A stretch of 64,000 bases of DNA from NCBI GenBank assembly GCA_020310875.1, contig CM035412.1, forward strand, positions 133,592,773 through 133,656,772, written 5' to 3'. Shown here one piece after another: positions 1 to 12,106 of this stretch. Every line of letters begins with the position of its first letter. The stretch's first letter is position 1. The notes beneath the pieces are model-generated. The model ran no database searches, was not told the origin of the DNA, and worked only from the letters and a program-made list of their open reading frames with translations. Origin of the DNA: Ceratopteris richardii. Lineage: Eukaryota; Streptophyta; Polypodiopsida; Polypodiales; Pteridaceae. The position numbers and the translations under genes were made by a program.

Positions 1-13
1 AAACTCTACAGCA

Positions 14-1022
14 TGTTGGGGCTTCACTCACTAATTAGACATGAATATATGAAGAGATATGAAGGAAGAAGAAAGACAAAGAGAAGTGAAGGCAAAGCAA
101 TTAGAAAACTAAGCCTAAGTGAAGGGACAAATTCACTCTTGTAATTTAGTGCAAAATTAAAGTCTAGTCTTGACATAGAACCTTAAAATTACGAGCTTGA
201 GTCTAAGAGTATGTAGACCATATGTATATAAGTCAATTTGAATCGAATAAAATAGAGAGAACTCAATTTTCTAAATTTTGAGTGAATAGAGAAAAGTCGG
301 GTTTTTCTGAGAGAGATGTTGAGGAACAACTACTCAGTATAGGAGAGTTTTCCATGGCTATGAGCAGAATGAGGCCAAGCCATTTTGTACACATCTTCTC
401 TGATAGATAACACATGTTTGTGTAAAAGGATTTGGTCTGATTCCTCTTGTGTGTTGAATTCTAAGTGATTTCACATCAGTGTGTAAGTTAGTTGACAGTT
501 ACGAGTTTTCTGGCAGACTTTTCCCTGATCTTCTTAAGGTCAGATCTCACAGTACAGTGTAACGTTTTCCATGAATGATAGCTCTTTTTAAAGCTACTAC
601 CTTCACCTACAATTGATCAAAAGATCTATACAAAACGGGACGTGCATTCAGAGAAATGAGTCTAACAGTGAAGGTATGTCAAATCGATGAAATCATTTTT
701 CAGATTTCAGACATAGTTCAAATGTTGAAGTGAAATCAGAAGATTTTAAAGATATTACTTGAAAGTTTTTTTTGATATGTGTTGCTTAAAATTAGCAAGA
801 ATTTCTATTAGCAAATAATCAAAAGAATTTGTACGGATCAAGCTAATACAGATCAGATTTGAAGCTAGAAGAAAAGGCGCAGATTTTGAGAAGTAAATTT
901 TTGAATTTCACTAAGTTCAATGATGAAGTTTTCAAACTCTGAGCATTGCAAAGATAATGATGGTTATGGAGGTGTTCTTATATCACTTTAGCTTAGTTCT
1001 TGTGGTGTTTTATACACCAACA
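14..1022 (+). repeat. 5' LTR of A
   Basis: It starts TGTTGGGGCTTCAC and ends CACCAACA, and it is followed two bases later by the primer site. It is 1009 bp against 1010 bp for its partner at 12965-13974. About four differences are visible in the first 100 aligned bases, so the insertion is not recent. Confidence 0.95.
225..232 (+). promoter_or_regulatory. Probable TATA box in A 5' LTR
   Basis: TATATAAG lies about 210 bp into the LTR. The same motif sits at the same place in the other LTRs of this family, including F. It is the likely core promoter for the genomic RNA. An AATAAA-like stretch follows near 245-252. Confidence 0.55.
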
Positions 1023-1024
1023 AG

Positions 1025-1036
1025 TGGTATCAAAGT
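1025..1036 (+). other. Primer binding site of A
   Basis: TGGTATCAAAGT lies two bases after the LTR. It matches the usual plant copia site TGGTATCAGAGC, complementary to the 3' end of initiator tRNA-Met, with two changes. Confidence 0.85.
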
Positions 1037-1234
1037 AGAAAGATCCTCAAGAGTGAAAGGAGGAGCAAATATAAGAGGAATTGAAGAGTTCTTCATTAAA
1101 GAGGTGAAAGCTGAGGTGTTCAACACAAAAAGACATCAAAGGAGTGCTTCAAAGTTATTCTTAAGGGTAAAGATCTACAAAAGGTACCATACTTTAACCT
1201 TATACTCATAGGTTGTAGCAAAAGAAAGAAGACT

Positions 1235-2716
1235 GTGGAAGATCATGTATCTATTGACAAATTGGGCAGAGATAATTATCCTGCTTGGGTAATGAGAATG
1301 GAAGCCTTACTTATGAGTAAGGATCTAATGATATATGTGATAGGTGAAGAAGAAAAGCCTAAATTTGAAGATGAGAGTCAACCAAGGAAAGAAGAACTAG
1401 AAGCTTTGAAGCTATGGCAGAAGAGAGATGTAATTGCAAGGGCTTATATATATAACACTATCACAGATCATTTGCTACCACATATAAGAGGATTAGAAAC
1501 AGCTAAAGACATATGGAATGCTTTGGAAGATCACTTCCAAAACACTACTAAAGATAGGAAGGCTAGCTTATGGTCAGACTTCACCACATTTAAGAAAAAG
1601 CAAAGTCATAGTATTAGTGATTATGTCACTAAGATGAAGAACTTGACAGATAGTCTTGGATCTATTGATGAGGATATTGAAGATCACAGGTTAATAGCAC
1701 AATTGCTTGTAGGATTGAGAGGAGATGAGAGGTGGAAACCTTTTTTACTCTCAACTAAACTTTCATTAAATCATTATGTGCCAGAATTAAATCAATTTCT
1801 TGCACTAATGCTCACATTTGAGCAAGATTTGAAGTCAGATAGAGATAAAAGATACAACTCTGCTATGTATGCAAAGAATAAGAAGAAAAATGAGAAAGGT
1901 AAAGCAAAGGATGAAGAAGAGCTGACTACTCAAGCAAATTATGTAAGAGGAAGAGGTATTGGCAGAGGTAAAGGTCGAGGAAATGGAAGAGGCAGAGGTA
2001 ATCAGAACAATAACAAGAAGATATGCTGGATTTGTGGAATGAGCAATCATCTAGCTTATGATTGTTGGCATAACCAACAAGGATCAAATCAAAATCAAAG
2101 TAATAATGGCAGAGGAAGAGGTGGAAGGTTTCAGAATCAATTTCAAAGAGGAAGACAGAATTCAACAGGAAGTTTTGGTAGAGGTAGTGGAAGAAATTGG
2201 AATCATAATCAATCGTATAAAACTACATATTACAACTATGCAAATGATACACAGAATGACAACCATATAACATTGATGATGAATTCAATAAGCACATCAG
2301 AGAAGGAGGATCTCAAGGTATTCTATATTGACTCTAGTTGTTCAAATCATTTGTCAGGTAATATAGAATTGTTATCAGAATTGGAAGAAGGTATTTCAAG
2401 TCACAGAGTACAAACAAGTGACAATACAAAACATAATGTGCATTCAGTTGGAAAAGTGAAGTGCAAGAGTGGAGCTAATTTGCTAAAAAATGTTTTGTAT
2501 GTCCCAACAATACCAAAAAATGTGATTAGTGTGGGACAAATAGTAGAAAAAGCTTTTCAAGTTAGATTTACAAATGAAGGAGTATTTGTTGAAGATCTAG
2601 AGGATGGATACAATCAAATTGTCTATGGTAAGAAGGAAGGTAGACTTTTTACTCTCAAAGTGCAAGGGAGTGTTGGTCAAGCTCTGATCACACATGGTGA
2701 TAAAGTAATTACATAG
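1235..2716 (+). pseudogene. gag and protease region of A
   Basis: The open frame has 493 codons. It begins with a copia Gag (residues 1-200, NYPAWVMRMEAL and FQNTTK..KASLW motifs). An Arg/Gly-rich linker and a CCHC zinc knuckle (CWICGMSNHLAYDCWH, about residue 264) follow, then the protease (FYIDSSCSNHLSG, about residue 362) and the start of the GAG-pre-integrase region. The first codon here is GTG where relative B has ATG, so the start appears lost. The protease motif reads DSS instead of the usual DSG, as in E and F. The frame ends at a TAG replacing the Glu codon seen in E. Confidence 0.9.
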
Positions 2717-2770
2717 TTAGACCTCTGGCATAAGAGGTTAGGACACTTTAATGAAAAAGGAATTAAAACC

Positions 2771-4264
2771 ATGGTGGAGAATCAATCTATAATAGGGTTG
2801 CCAAATGTAAAAAGCCAACATATGATCTACAAGTGTGAAGCTTGTCAGATGGGAAAGGCACACAGGTTATCATTTCAGAAGAAAGGATTCAAACATGATG
2901 GTTTGCTAGAGCTCATACATATAGATGTATGGGGACCAACAAAAGAAGGATCAATCAATGGGTCTAGGTACTATGTTCTTTTCATTGATGATGCTACAAG
3001 GTGGATAACCATTTATGTTTTAAAGGAAAGATCATAAGTATTTGGAGCTTTCAAACATTTTCATGCATATGTAGAAAGAGTTACAGGTCAAAAGATCAAG
3101 AGGTTAAGGTCTGATGGAGGGGGAGAATACTTCTTCCAAGAATTCAATGATTATCTTTGGAATGCAGGTATCAATAGAGAAATAACTTGCAAGTATACAC
3201 CTCAACACAATGGGGTGGTAGAAAGGAGGAATAGAACAATGGTTGAGTTTGCAAGAGCAATGTTAAAAGAAAAGAATTGGCCTAATTATCTTTGGGCTGA
3301 GGCTGTAAATACAGGTACATATCTTATGAATAGGTTACCATGTGCAGCTCTAGATGGAATGACCCCTTATGAAGCATGGTGGGGTAAGAAATCAACACTT
3401 GATCATTGTAAGGTGTTTGGATCAATTGCCTATGCTTATGTACCATCACAACTCAGACATAAGCTTGAACCAAAAGCTGAAAAATATGTATTTATTGGGT
3501 ATGATGAAAAGCAGATAGGTTATAGGCTATGGAGTCCTCTAACTAAACAATTTATTGTTTCCAGAGATGTAACATTTGATGAACAGAAGAGTTGGTATGC
3601 AGATAAAGATTGTAATCTTGAAACATTTGAAGAAGAGGTAAGAAGAAGTGAAAGAGGTAAATCACATATGCAGGTAGATGGAGATGAAGATCATATGCAA
3701 ACAAGCACATCCATAGTTGGATCATATAGAAGAAATGAAGATGTATCAAGATTTGATGAAGAAGTATATCCAGATACACATGAAGAGTGTGAACCAAGAA
3801 GATCAACCAGAATGAGGAAACAACCTACAAGGTATTCTTATGATACTTCTTATTTGACTCAGGAAAACTATGCTAACATGGTTAAGGAAGATGAAGAACC
3901 TCAAAGCTATGATGAAGCAAAAGGTAAGAGACAATGGGAAGAAGCAATGAAGGAAGAGTTTAATGCACTTGAAGAAAACAAAACTTGGGAACTTGTTCCA
4001 AAACCTAATGGTAAGAAAGTGACTAGAAATAAATGGGTTTACAAAATAAAGAAGCATGCAGATGGAAGATTAGCCAGATACAAACCTAGGTTGGTGGTTA
4101 AAGGCTATGCTCAAACTCATGGCATAGATTATGATGAGACATTCAGTCCTGTAGCAAAGATGTCAACCATAAGGACAATCATTGCTAGTGCAGCATCAAA
4201 AGGATGGACATTGAGTCAATTAGATATAAAGAATGCATTTTTGAATGGATATATATCAGATTAA
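2771..4264 (+). pseudogene. Integrase and RT N-terminus of A
   Basis: In order, the frame encodes the GAG-pre-integrase zinc motif (YKCEACQMGKAH), the integrase core with its three acidic positions (HIDVWGP, RSDGGGEYF, NGVVERRNRT), the copia integrase C-terminal region (GSIAYAYVPSQLRHK), a variable acidic linker, and the start of RT (NKWVYKIKKHADG, QLDIKNAFLNGY). A stop at 3037 splits it into 2771-3037 and about 3038-4264, and another TAA ends it at 4264. Both stops replace Glu codons present in F (KERSEVFG, ISDEVYME). It acted in cDNA integration and reverse transcription. Confidence 0.9.
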
Positions 4265-4595
4265 GTTTACATGGAGCAACCTCAAGGGTTTGCAGATTAC
4301 AAGTTTCCAAATTATGTTTGCAGATTGAGAAGAGTACTTTATGGATTAAAGCAAGCTCCAAGAGCTTGGAACTATAGACTTGTGAAGTATCTTAATGATC
4401 TTGGATATCAAAGATCAAAGGCAGATGCAAGTTTACTTATCAAGAGAACAGATGAAGGTATGATCTACATTTGTATTTATGTAGATGACATTATAATCAC
4501 AGGTACTTCAAATGAAGGAATCAAGGAGGTGAAGAGATTACTTGAGAAGGAATTCAAGATAAGTGATCTAGGAAAATTGTCATATTTTCTTGGAA
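4265..4595 (+). pseudogene. RT catalytic part of A, cut by B
   Basis: It continues the RT frame: MEQPQGF, YGLKQAPRAWN and the catalytic YVDDIIITG box, ending at LSYFLG. At 4595/4596 the text changes abruptly into the LTR of element B. Comparison with F shows that 18 bases of A, including the expected left target-site copy, are missing at this junction. Confidence 0.9.
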
Positions 4596-5593
4596 GCTAC
4601 TCGTGAAATTAGAGCACCTCTATATCAAGAGTAACTTAAAACCTTCACTAATTGGGAGGATCAATACTTAATTTCCAAATTCTTGAGAAAACTGTGAAGA
4701 AGACTACACAGAAAGTCTGCTACACATAAGTCACTCATTGACTTATCAATGGTGTAAAGTTTTTTATAAAACTTTGTACAAGGTCTCGTCTATAGTTTTC
4801 GCACCTCCTTCAATTTAAATCATTCCAAAAGACTCAGTAGATCTTGAGAAATGATATTAACAAGTCATCTATGTCTAAAACTGTTCTTCTGAGTAATCGA
4901 TTCACACACCTGTAACTTCTTAAGCTTGGTTCTCTCAAACTAGAACCCATTTAATCAAATGCTTTTAGTCATAGGTAGCTTACCTTGCAAATTAAAGAAT
5001 GAGTGCTTGCTTGCTCAAAACTTTACACTGTGGAAGGAGAACTGACCAAAACATTAGCATCGAATTTTTCACCTCCTGCAACATCACTTGTTTACATTTA
5101 CACATGTAAATGTTCCTACACTCAATCCTCTTAGCCTGAACACAATTAGAAGCTGAAAACTTGTACAGAGGTCAATCAACTATAGGCTTAGACTTATACA
5201 AAAGCATTTCACAAAAGATTCAACACAGAAGGAGAACTCTCAGAAATATCGGGTGTAACTTTTCTTCAATTTTGGAAAACTTTACATCTAGATGAGAGAG
5301 CTATTCTATTCACTTCACAAATGTCTAATGACTTGTAATTCTTCTCAAATCTTGTTCTTACACACTCTCTCATATTTTCCCCGACATTTTCCTTGTATAT
5401 ATAGGCAAATATTTACAAGCTCATAACTATTCAAAAGTATAAATGAGCTAACTCTAAATTACTGTACATATGTGTACACATCTTCATCTTCTGAATATGC
5501 ACTTCCTTCATGCTTCATAACTTGATCTTTTCTTCAGTCCTTAATCTTCAACTCTTCATCAAAACATCAATTGTTGATTGCCTTGTACCAACA
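4596..5593 (-). repeat. 3' LTR of B, truncated
   Basis: It is homologous to 11106-12106 and ends TTGTACCAACA. The first 28 bases present in the right copy (11078-11105) are missing here at the junction with A. A TATATATA motif near 5392-5402, read on the minus strand, is a probable promoter or poly(A)-region element. Confidence 0.92.
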
Positions 5594-5608
5594 GCTCCCC
5601 CTCAATCA
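5594..5608 (-). other. Polypurine tract of B
   Basis: On the minus strand this reads GATTGAGGGGGAGC, directly next to the LTR start TGTTGG. It is the plus-strand priming site of reverse transcription. Confidence 0.8.
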
Positions 5609-6453
5609 TCAATTGAGGTTTTCTCTATCTTCTTTATGCCTGCCATGTCTTTGAATCTGTGTAGCTTTGGTCCATCCAAGCTTTTGGTTAGCATATCAGC
5701 TATCTAATCTTTTGTTGAAGTATGTATAACTTCAATCTCTTTGTCCATCACCTTATCTCTTAGGAAATGATACTGAATCTCAATGTCTTTAGTTCTGGCA
5801 TGAAAAACAGGGTTAGCAGCTAAATACAATGAACTCATGTTATCTCCATGAATAGTGGGTGTACTCTGAATGATGTCAAAACTCTTCATAAGAGTCTTAC
5901 GCCATATTACTTCCTTTGCAGCTTCCACCATACCTTTGTACTCAGCCTCTCTGGATGATAAAGCAACTGTGTGTTGCTTCTTTGAACACCATGAAATTAA
6001 CTTATCTCCCACATAACACAAGTATCCATAAGTTGATCTCCTATCATCAAGATTACCTGCCCAATTTGTATCACTATAAATCTTGATGTTTGTACTTGAT
6101 GTAAAACCATAATACAAACCTTCTTTGGGTGTACCCTTAATGTACCTCAACACTATTTGTCCTGCAACCCAATGTTCTTTCCTAGGACAATGCATGAATT
6201 GAGACAATACTCCAACTGCATATGACAAGTCAGGCCTAGTTAATGTAGCATAGATAAGACTACCAACCAAACTCTGATATAACTTCATATCCTTGAATTC
6301 TTCTCCTCCATATCTGCTCAATTTGTGTTTCACCTCCATTGGAGTAGGTGATACCCTGCAATCATCCATTTTAAACTTGATCAACAAGTTTTTCAAATAC
6401 CTTTCTTGGGTTACATACACTCCATGTTGAGTGTATGAGATCTCCATGCCCAA
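5609..6453 (-). pseudogene. RT C-terminus and RNase H of B
   Basis: The frame 6453-5704 encodes the end of RT (FLGMEI shifted to MGMEISYTQHG, SLIYATLTRPDLSYAVG) and the copia RNase H (YSDTNWAGNLDDRRST, ALSSREAEYKG, HGDNMSSLYLA, HARTKDIEIQYHFLR). A TAG at 5704 replaces an expected Gln in TKDQIADM. The same frame then continues toward the polypurine tract with the terminal MAGIKK-type motif. It is separated from the upstream pol frame only by one TAG codon at 6454-6456 that stands for Tyr in SYFLG. Confidence 0.9.
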
Positions 6454-6456
6454 GAA

Positions 6457-8169
6457 CTATGACAAGTGTCCCAAGTCACTGATCTTGAACTCTTTCTCCA
6501 TTTGCTTCTTTAGACTTTGAATACCTTTCTCATCTATACCTGTAAGAATTATATCATCAACATAGATGCACATGTAAATGAACACATCATCACTTGCTTT
6601 GACAAGCAAGCTACTATCTGATTTAGATACTTGAAAACCAAGTTCCTTCAAGAACTTCACAAGTCTATAATTCCATGCCCTTGGGGCCTGCTTCAAACCA
6701 TACACAGCTCTCTTGAGCTTGCATACATGATCTCGATACCTTTCATTTCTGAATCCTTGTGGTTGCTCCATGAAAACATCATCTGAAATATAACCATTTA
6801 GAAAAGCGTTCTTCACATCTAGTTGACATAATTTCCAACCTTTACATGCAGCAATAGCTATGAGTGTCCTGATAGTTGTCATCTTTGTCACAGGACTATA
6901 GGTCTCATCATAATCTATACCATATGTTTGAGCAAAACCTTTCACAACAAGTCTAGCTTTATACCTAAACACACTTCCATATGCAAACCTCTTTGTCTTG
7001 TAGACCCATTTGCATCCAATGATCTTCTGACTATTTGGTTTAGGAACCAAATCCCATGTCTGATTCTCCATCAATGCATCATACTCTTCCTGCATAGCCT
7101 TCTCCCAATTTTCCTTACCTTTTGCCTCTTCATATGTAGAAGGGTCTTCATCTGCCTTTACCATATAAACATAATCTTTGGTAGCCAAAAAAGAAGTGTC
7201 ATAGCTATACCTTGTAGGTTGCCATTTATGTCTTGTTGACCTTCTGAGTTCTCCACTCCTTGAGGTTTCTGGTTCATCACATTCTGGATCAAACCTTGGC
7301 ACTTCTTCAACTTCAACCTGTACTTCATTGTTCTCCTCTTCATTAAATATCTGAATCTTTGATTTACCTTTCTTTTGATTCACAATTTCTTCATCACCTG
7401 CATAAATACTGATTGTACTTGCATACCAAGTACCTTGCTCATCAAATGTAACATCCTTTGACACAAGGAATTGTTTTGTGGATGCACTCCACAACCTATA
7501 TCCCATCTGCTTATCATCATATCCAATGAACACATATTTTTCAGCTTTAGGTTCCAATTTGTGCCTTAATTGAGATGGCACATATGCATATGCCAAACAT
7601 CCAAATACTTTGCAACGATCTAGAGTAGGTCTCTTACCCAACCATGCCTCATATGGTGTCATACCCTGCAAAGTTTTACATGGTAATCTATTGACCAAAT
7701 ATGTGGCTGTATTCACAACCTCAGCCCACAAATAATTTGGGCAATTTTTCTCCTTCATCATGGATCTTGCAAACTCAACAAGAGTTCTATTCCTCCTTTC
7801 TGCTACACCATTTTGGTGAGGAGAGTACCTCCAAGTAATTTCTCCTTTTATATCTACATTCCACAAGTAATCACTAAACTCATTAGAGAAATACTCTCCC
7901 CCTCCATCTGACCTTAGTCCCTTCAATTTTTGACCTGTAATTCTCTCTGCATACACATGATAATGTTTGAATGTATTGAATACCTCTGAATTATCTTTGA
8001 TCACATAGATAGTGATCCATCTGGTAGCATCATCAACATAAATCACATAATACCTTGAACCATTGATATTGAAGTCCTTTGATGGTCCCCACACATCTGT
8101 GTGTACCAATTCAAGCTTCTCTGAATACATAAAACCATGCTTGGAATAAGATTGCTTATGAGCCTTACC
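6457..8169 (-). pseudogene. Integrase and RT of B
   Basis: It carries a 557-codon open stretch (8130-6457), with the same frame open upstream to the solo-LTR insertion (LGKAHK). The integrase core has all three acidic positions (HTDVWGP, RSDGGGEYFSNEF, NGVAERRNRT). Then come the GCLAYAYVPSQLRHK region, an acidic linker, and RT with WVYKTKRFA, QLDVKNAFLNGY, YGLKQAPRAW and YVDDIILTG. It is the best preserved integrase-RT in the window. It ends at a TAG replacing Tyr. Confidence 0.92.
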
Positions 8170-8174
8170 TAATT

Positions 8175-9253
8175 TGTTGGAACATCAAGCTTACACTATG
8201 CTTGAGGTGCATTTGATCTACATCAAAGGCTATCGCGTCAAAAGAATATTCGTTGAAGAGTTCTTTTTTCTTATGCTCATTTATTGTATTTTTTGAGAAA
8301 TTTTTTATGGTTCTTTTACTGTTGTAAAAGCCTTGAGCTTTACACATGTAAAGGTAGAAAGATAGAGCCCAAATCCCACGAATTCGTGGTGGTTGAAGTT
8401 GCATTCAATCAAGCAATCAATCACCTAAAAGTAGATCAAACTAGATCTTCACTTTTCCTAGATTGTAGGAAAGTGAATTGATTCCCTCCAACAACCATTC
8501 CCACCTTCATTTGAATTCAAATTCAACTTGTAAAAGTCGTGGAACACTCTTAGAGTCTATATAAAGACTTGGAATCACTTTTACATTACATGGAAGCAAT
8601 ATACATACACTTGTGACCATCATTGTCTTGCTCCTTCAACTTTCTGCATCATCTTCTTTGCCAAGAGTAATCTTGCAGAGGCTGCTGCTCTCTCTCTAGA
8701 GCTTCAAATTGAGTGCACGATGACTCATTGGAAAGGTATTAGTGTCTATTTTATGCCTATATATTTTCAAAGCATTTGGTTCAGTAGATTAGGAGAAATA
8801 TGCTTTTTTCTGTCTTGGGGTCAATCTCTACGTATTCCTGAAAAATAGGAAGTACCACCGGTGAATGTCGCATTCATTCCTATAGCATATTTTTCTTATT
8901 CCTTATACTTTTGTGCATTCCATACACTCAACCCTATGTTTATCACTCCCATAAAAGGATATTTTCTAATTGTAATCACGCTGGTCGCTATGGGCATTTG
9001 ATGTTCATTGTCTCTTCCATAGATAGTAAGTTTTTTGAGCTAGTCGACCCGCGAACCTATCTGTTTTGTATCGACTCATTCTCCTTGATGCTCCAAAGTA
9101 CATAGTACATTTCTTTGCTCTTATCACATGCCTATAAGGTCTATTTGAGTCTCCATAAGCTCAAGGGCTGGTCTTGTGCTGGTTGGCTTGAACAAACTTC
9201 GTCGCTTCGAAACGCACTTTTCTACCTTCTACAAGCTTCTCCAAGTTCTTTCA
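8175..9253 (+). repeat. Solo LTR (H family) inserted in pol of B
   Basis: The sequence TGTTGGAACATCAAG...TTCTTTCA is 1079 bp and homologous to the two LTRs of element H. No internal region accompanies it. It is flanked by a perfect 5 bp target duplication TAATT (8170-8174 and 9254-9258). This is the product expected when a full element loses its interior by LTR-LTR recombination. Removing it with one TAATT restores the CQLGKAHK reading of B. Confidence 0.96.
8558..8566 (+). promoter_or_regulatory. Probable TATA box in the solo LTR
   Basis: TATATAAAG occurs at a position conserved in the LTRs of H. The LTR could still supply a promoter pointing right, antisense to B. Confidence 0.5.
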
Positions 9254-9258
9254 TAATT

Positions 9259-10852
9259 GACATGCCTCACATCTGTATGTCATATGTTGACCTGTAACAT
9301 TAGGCAATCCAAGCACTGAACCATTGTTAACCATATCTTTAATACCTCTTTCATTGAAATGTCCAAGCCTTTTGTGCCAAAGATCTAACTTAGAGATCTT
9401 ATGACCTCCATAGGTGAACAAGGCATGACCAATGTTACCTTGAATCTTCAATGTGAACAATCTTCCTTCTTTCTTCCCTAAAAAAATTTGTTTGTACCCA
9501 TTGCTAGGGTCCTCCACAAAAGCTCCTTCATTAGTGAATCTAACTTCATAACCTTTTTCAACAATTTGTCCTACACTTTTCAGATTCTTAGGAACTGTAG
9601 GAACATACAAAACCTTACTCAAGAGAGTACTTCCATCCTTGGCCTTCATTGATCCAATTGACTTCACATTGTGCTTTGTATTGTCACCTGTCTGAACTAC
9701 ATGATTAGTTATCTTATTTTCCAAATCAGTCATCAAAGCTATGTTACCACTCAGGTGATTGCTACACCCTGAGTCAATGTAGAAGACTCTTTGATCTTCA
9801 CTTTGCCTTTCACAAGTTGCATTCATTATCAATGTTGAATCCTCCTTCTGATCTGAAGCATAATTGTAGTAGGTATTGTTGTGTTGTTGGCTTTGGAATC
9901 CTCTACCTGCATTTCTTCCAAAATAACTTCTACTACCTCTACCTCTGAAATTACCTCTTTGATTTCTGCCACCTCTTCCTCTTTAATTAAAATTCTGATT
10001 ATATCCACCATTAATCTGAGTATTATGCCAACAATCATTAGCTAAGTGATTTTTCTTACCACAAATCCAGCAAGCTTTAACTCCATCTTTATTACTCCTG
10101 CCTCTTCCTCTACCTTTGCCACCTCCTCTTCCTCTTAGGAAGTTAGCTTGGCTAGTTGTACCTTCATCTTCATTTGCTTGTTGCTTCCCTTTGATATTCT
10201 TCTTCTTACCCTTTGAATACATTGATTGACCTGCACTTTTATCACCATCACCTTTGACATCCTGCTCAAAGGTTAGCGTGTGTCCTAGCAACTAATTTAA
10301 GTCAGGAGTAAAATGATCTAGTGATAATTCAGAAGAAAAAATGAATGGCTTCCATTCGTCATCACCTCTCAAAACTATGAGGATTTGCCTTACCAATTTA
10401 TCCTCCTTAATATCTTCATCAACTACTCCTAATGAATCTGCAATGTCCTTCATCCTTGTTACATAATTTGAGATGGACTGAGAGGCCTTCTTCTTTAATG
10501 TGGTAAACTCTGCCCACAAGGATGCCTTCCTTGACTTTGTGGTGTTTTGGAAATGCTCCTCCAAATCATTCCATATATCACATGCACTTTTAAGACCTCT
10601 AATGTAAGGTTGCAAGTAGTCATTAACTCCCATATAGATAATGCTCCTAACTTGAGCATCTCTCTTCATCCAAGTCTTCAAATCTGATAATTCCTCCCTA
10701 GTTGGAACACTAGGATCTCTGAACTGAGGCTTTTCTTCTTCATCGGTAATATATCCTATCAAATCTTTGCTCATAAGATGAGCTTCCATCCTCATTAACC
10801 ATGCTGGATAGTTCTCTCTATCCAACTTCTCTATTTGAAGAGAATCTCCCAT
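9259..10852 (-). pseudogene. gag, protease and pre-integrase region of B
   Basis: The start ATG is at 10852 (MGDSLQIEKLDRENYPAW). Gag runs to a stop at 10292 (Gln to TAG after FTPDLN). It continues in frame with a basic linker and zinc knuckle CWICGKKNHLANDCWH, meets a second stop near 9983, then enters protease (FYIDSGCSNHLSG, the standard DSG motif) and pre-integrase (LDLWHKRLGHFNERG, YRCEACQ). The frame leaves at the solo LTR and resumes at 8169. Only two internal stops separate it from an intact gag-PR frame. Confidence 0.92.
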
Positions 10853-11061
10853 CCTTTCTTCACCTGTGTATTGAATTCTTCAAACTTTATGAGTAATAGA
10901 TGTACCTTTACTTTGAATGAAGTTCCTCTTGACCTTCTTGATAACTTCTGGTCTCCTTCTCAAGCTTTGCTTTCAAGCTTTCACCTTTTGAACCTTCAAG
11001 TGTTGAATTCTTTACAACTGCAGCAGTCGGGGTCCTCCTTTCTTCAGTTTTGATGCTTCCT

Positions 11062-11073
11062 GCTCTGATACCA
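11062..11073 (-). other. Primer binding site of B
   Basis: On the minus strand this is TGGTATCAGAGC, the exact standard plant copia site complementary to initiator tRNA-Met. It lies four bases from the LTR. Confidence 0.9.
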
Positions 11074-11077
11074 CTCA

Positions 11078-12106
11078 TGGAGAGTGTTAATCTCCAAAAG
11101 AACAAGCTACTCTTGCAATTAGAGCACCTCTATATCAAGAGTAACTTAAAACCTTCACTAATTTGGAGGATCAATACTTAATTTTCAAATTCTTGAACAA
11201 ATTGTGAAGAAGATGACTACACAGAAAGCCTATTGCACATAACTCACTCATTGACTTATCAATTGTGTAAAGGTTTTGATAAAACTTTGTACAAGATCTC
11301 GTCTATAGTTTTCACACCTCCTCCAATTTAAATCATTCAAAAAGACTTGGTAGAACTTGAGAAATGATCTTAACAAGTCATCTATGTCTAAAATTGTTCT
11401 TCTGAGTAATCGATTCAGACACATGTAACTTCTTAAGCTTGGTTCTCTCAAACTAGAACCCGTTTAATCAAATGCTTTAAGAAATAGGTAGCTTACCTTC
11501 CAACTTAAAGAATGAGTGCTTGTTTGCTCAAAACTTTACACTGTGGAAGGAGAATTGACCAAAACATTAGCATCAAATTTTGCGCCTCCTGCAACACCAC
11601 TTGTTTACATTTACACATGTAAATGTTCCTACACTCAATTCTCTTAGCCTGAACACAATTAGAAGCTGAAAACTTGTACAGAGGTCAATCAACTGTAGAC
11701 TAGAACTTGTACAAAAGCATTTCACAAAAGATTCAACACAAAAGGAGAACTCTCAGAAATATCGAGCGCAACTTTTCTTCAATCTTGGAAAACTTTACAT
11801 CTGGATGAGAGAGCTATTCTATTCACTTTACAAATGTCTAATGACTTCTAATTCTTCTCAAATCTTGTTCTTACACACTCTCTCATATTTGCCCCGAGAT
11901 TTTCCTTGTATATATGGGCAAATATTTACAAGCTCATAACTATTCAAAAGTATAAGTGAGCTAACTCTAAATTAATGTACATATGTGTACACATCTTCAT
12001 GTTCTGAATATGCACTTCCTTCATGCTTCATAACTTGATCTTTTCTTCAGTCCTTAATCTTCAACTCTTCATCAAAACATCAATTGTTGATTGCCTTGTA
12101 CCAACA
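11078..12106 (-). repeat. 5' LTR of B
   Basis: This 1029 bp full copy starts (plus strand) TGGAGAGTGTTAATC and ends CTTGTACCAACA. The next bases, tgcag, are the target-site copy in A. A TATATA motif near 11909-11915 on the minus strand is the likely TATA box. Confidence 0.93.

Larger units (their letters stand above)
4596..12106 (-). mobile_element. Copia element B nested in A
   Basis: This is a minus-strand copia element with LTRs at 4596-5593 and 11078-12106, a primer site at 11062-11073 and a polypurine tract beside the left LTR. Its proteins resemble those of A, but its LTR belongs to a different family. The right junction is clean (CCAACA then tgcag of A). The left junction lost 28 bp of LTR plus 18 bp of A. 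A solo LTR is nested inside it at 8175-9253. Apart from that insertion its frame is broken by only a few stops, so it is among the better preserved copies here. Confidence 0.93.

Noticed and set aside
2058-2270. Glu/Arg-rich alternative frame inside gag of A, with equivalents in B, E and F
   Set aside because: It is a frame-shifted reading of the Arg/Gly-rich gag linker; its recurrence reflects family homology.
11062-11073. tRNA-Met gene fragment
   Set aside because: Only the primer-binding 12 bases are present, at the correct distance from an LTR; no cloverleaf.
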